From: Limnohabitans sp.
GTDB lineage: Bacteria; Pseudomonadota; Gammaproteobacteria; Burkholderiales; Burkholderiaceae_C
Assembly (NCBI GenBank): GCA_024641725.1
Contig: JAHECM010000118.1
Location: 1 to 6,615, forward strand
Direction of reading: 5' to 3'
Length of the DNA stretch: 6,615 bases
Below are positions 5,448 to 6,615 of the stretch, in pieces; the first letter of the stretch is position 1; each line of letters opens with the position of its first letter. The notes under the pieces were generated by a model, which did no database searches, was not told the origin of the DNA, and saw only the letters and a program-made list of their open reading frames with translations. A program made the translations under genes and the position numbers.

Positions 5448-5453
5448 TTCGCC

Positions 5454-6615
5454 ATGCGTGTTGTTCGCCCTGCCTTGCTTGTGCTTGTCGGCTGGTTTTG
5501 GAGTCTGACGTCGGCCATCGCCGCGCCCGACGAATCGGCCCTGTGCAAGGCGCATGGCTACCCGGTGGGCACTGCGCGCAACTGGTTTTTTGACGAATGC
5601 GTGCGGGTGGGTTCGTTCACCCACCACGCCGAGATCCCGGGCCTCATGGGCGGGCTTGCCAACACCATGGCGCCTGCCGCGCAGCCGCTCGAATTGCCCC
5701 AAGCCGCGCAAGAGCCCGTCTACCGCTGGGGCATCAGCCAAGAAAGCGGTTTGACCCTGGACGACTACATGAACCGGCAACGCGTCATGGCCCTGCTGGT
5801 GATCAAGGATGGCGTCGTTCAGGTCGAGCGCTACCAGTACGGGCGCAACGCGGCCCACCGCTTTTTGTCGAACTCGATGGCCAAGACCATCACCGCGATG
5901 GCCGTGGGCCTGGCCTTGCGCGAGGGGCGCATCCAGTCGCTGGACGACCGGGCCGACCGCTATGCCCCGACGCTGGCAGGCACTTTGTATGGGGAGACCA
6001 CCGTGCGCCACCTGCTGCGCATGTCCTCGGGCGCCAAGTTTGAAGAGCGCTACGACGGCAAAGACGATCTGGCCCGCTACGGCATGGCCGCCTACCGGGG
6101 CGGGGCGGCCGAAGGTGCGCGGGTCATCACCGAGCGGCTGTACGCGCAAGGCGAACGTTTCAACTACGCCAGCGCCGAGACCGACATGCTGGCGCTGGTG
6201 CTGCAAGGGGCCACGGGCGAGACGCTCAGCAGCTACCTTCAAACGCGCCTGTGGCAGCCCATGGGTGCAGAGACCTCGGGCCTGTGGCGGGCCGGAGCCA
6301 ATGGGCTGGAACGCGCCGGCGGCAACTTCAACGCCACCGCCCGCGACTACGCGCGCTTGGGCATGTTGTTGGCCAACGATGGCACGCGGCCAGACCGCCC
6401 GGACTTGGGCGAAATCTTGCCGCGCGACTACTTGCTGGAGGCCACCGACTGGGAGCGCCACCCCAGCGCTTTCGCGCCAAAACGGGCCACGCCCTATTAC
6501 GGCTACGGTTACCAGGTCTGGACTTTCCCCGGACAGCAGCGCCGTTTTGCCTTGTTGGGGGTGTACGGGCAGGCCATCTTTGTGGACCCGGCACAAAAGC
6601 TGGTGATGGTGCATC
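5454..6615 (+). CDS. exported serine hydrolase, beta-lactamase/NylB-like (3' end beyond the window)
   Basis: Hand translation gives 387 codons, open to the right edge. Residues 1-23 form a signal peptide (MRVVRPALLVLVGWFW, cleavage probably after AIA at 21-23), so the enzyme should be periplasmic or otherwise exported. The catalytic domain shows the serine beta-lactamase/penicillin-binding fold. SNSMAK at 139-144 supplies the SxxK motif (nucleophile S141, base K144). FNYAS at 236-240 supplies the YxS element (Y238), and HLLRMSSG at 186-193 is the conserved helix between them. GVYGQAIFVDP at 369-379 is the strand that replaces the KTG/HxG box, as in 6-aminohexanoate-dimer hydrolase and esterase relatives. 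Only two cysteines are present, C31 and C49, in an N-terminal segment before the core, suggesting a disulfide. NylB-type enzymes are about 390 residues; this one reaches the last core strand but still has a C-terminal part missing. The substrate may be an ester, amide or peptide; it is not necessarily a beta-lactam. Confidence 0.9.
   Translation, partial: MRVVRPALLVLVGWFWSLTSAIAAPDESALCKAHGYPVGTARNWFFDECVRVGSFTHHAEIPGLMGGLANTMAPAAQPLELPQAAQEPVYRWGISQESGLTLDDYMNRQRVMALLVIKDGVVQVERYQYGRNAAHRFLSNSMAKTITAMAVGLALREGRIQSLDDRADRYAPTLAGTLYGETTVRHLLRMSSGAKFEERYDGKDDLARYGMAAYRGGAAEGARVITERLYAQGERFNYASAETDMLALVLQGATGETLSSYLQTRLWQPMGAETSGLWRAGANGLERAGGNFNATARDYARLGMLLANDGTRPDRPDLGEILPRDYLLEATDWERHPSAFAPKRATPYYGYGYQVWTFPGQQRRFALLGVYGQAIFVDPAQKLVMVH

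Larger units (their letters stand above)
5351..5453. promoter_or_regulatory. divergent promoter region between acuI and the serine hydrolase gene
   Basis: These 103 bases must hold the start signals of two outward-facing genes. I see no -35/-10 pair with acceptable spacing on either strand; the closest on the plus strand, TGGACG at 5408 and TAGCAT at 5426, are only 12 bases apart. Two small inverted repeats occur: CTTTCTGAAAG at 5357-5367 and AGCGC/GCGCT at 5387-5391 and 5404-5408. Confidence 0.5.

Noticed and set aside
5373..6614. 413-codon open frame on the minus strand opposite the serine hydrolase
   Set aside because: The plus-strand frame has a signal peptide, a ribosome binding site and intact SxxK and YxS motifs. 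The antisense translation has no known pattern and is explained by codon bias.

Overview
The window looks like a chromosomal piece of a GC-rich betaproteobacterium, most likely Burkholderiales and plausibly Comamonadaceae. The grounds are the Bug-family periplasmic receptor, the dense G/C-ending codon use, and the typical Burkholderiales neighbourhood of a DUF849 enzyme, a GlcG-like protein, a Bug receptor and a hydroxyacid dehydrogenase. I see no mobile element, tRNA, rRNA, CRISPR array or phage gene. Coding density is high, and the longest stretch without a gene is 137 bases.

Layout: seven genes lie on the minus strand and one on the plus strand. Read in the minus direction, from right to left, the first is an AcuI/YhdH-type acrylyl-CoA reductase (5350-4364). 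A 137-base gap with a strong GC hairpin follows. Next comes a compact run of six genes: a beta-keto acid cleavage enzyme (BKACE/DUF849, 4226-3303), a GlcG/HbpS-like protein (3256-2846), a Bug/TctC periplasmic solute receptor (2793-1810), a NIPSNAP-family protein (1799-1461), a 3-hydroxyisobutyrate-dehydrogenase-family oxidoreductase (1464-550) and an AHSA1/SRPBCC protein (499 to beyond the left edge). Gaps in this run are 46, 52, 10, -4 and 50 bases, so it reads as one operon. On the plus strand, divergent from acuI across 103 bases, is an exported serine hydrolase of the beta-lactamase/NylB type (5454 to beyond the right edge).

The six-gene run looks like a small-molecule catabolic operon. 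The simplest working model is inference only. The Bug receptor captures an organic acid, the hydroxyacid dehydrogenase oxidises a hydroxyl group to a keto acid or semialdehyde, and the BKACE uses acetyl-CoA to split a beta-keto acid into acetoacetate and a new acyl-CoA. The GlcG-like, NIPSNAP and SRPBCC proteins would be accessory factors or small enzymes of unknown role. No TctA/TctB membrane transporter is present, so the receptor must borrow a transporter from elsewhere or act in sensing. The substrate cannot be read from the sequence. The NIPSNAP-dehydrogenase pair with overlapping start and stop codons is the least explained part and the best candidate for undescribed biochemistry.

Two real genes run off the window edges: the SRPBCC gene on the left and the serine hydrolase on the right. 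I translated both by hand from the bases.
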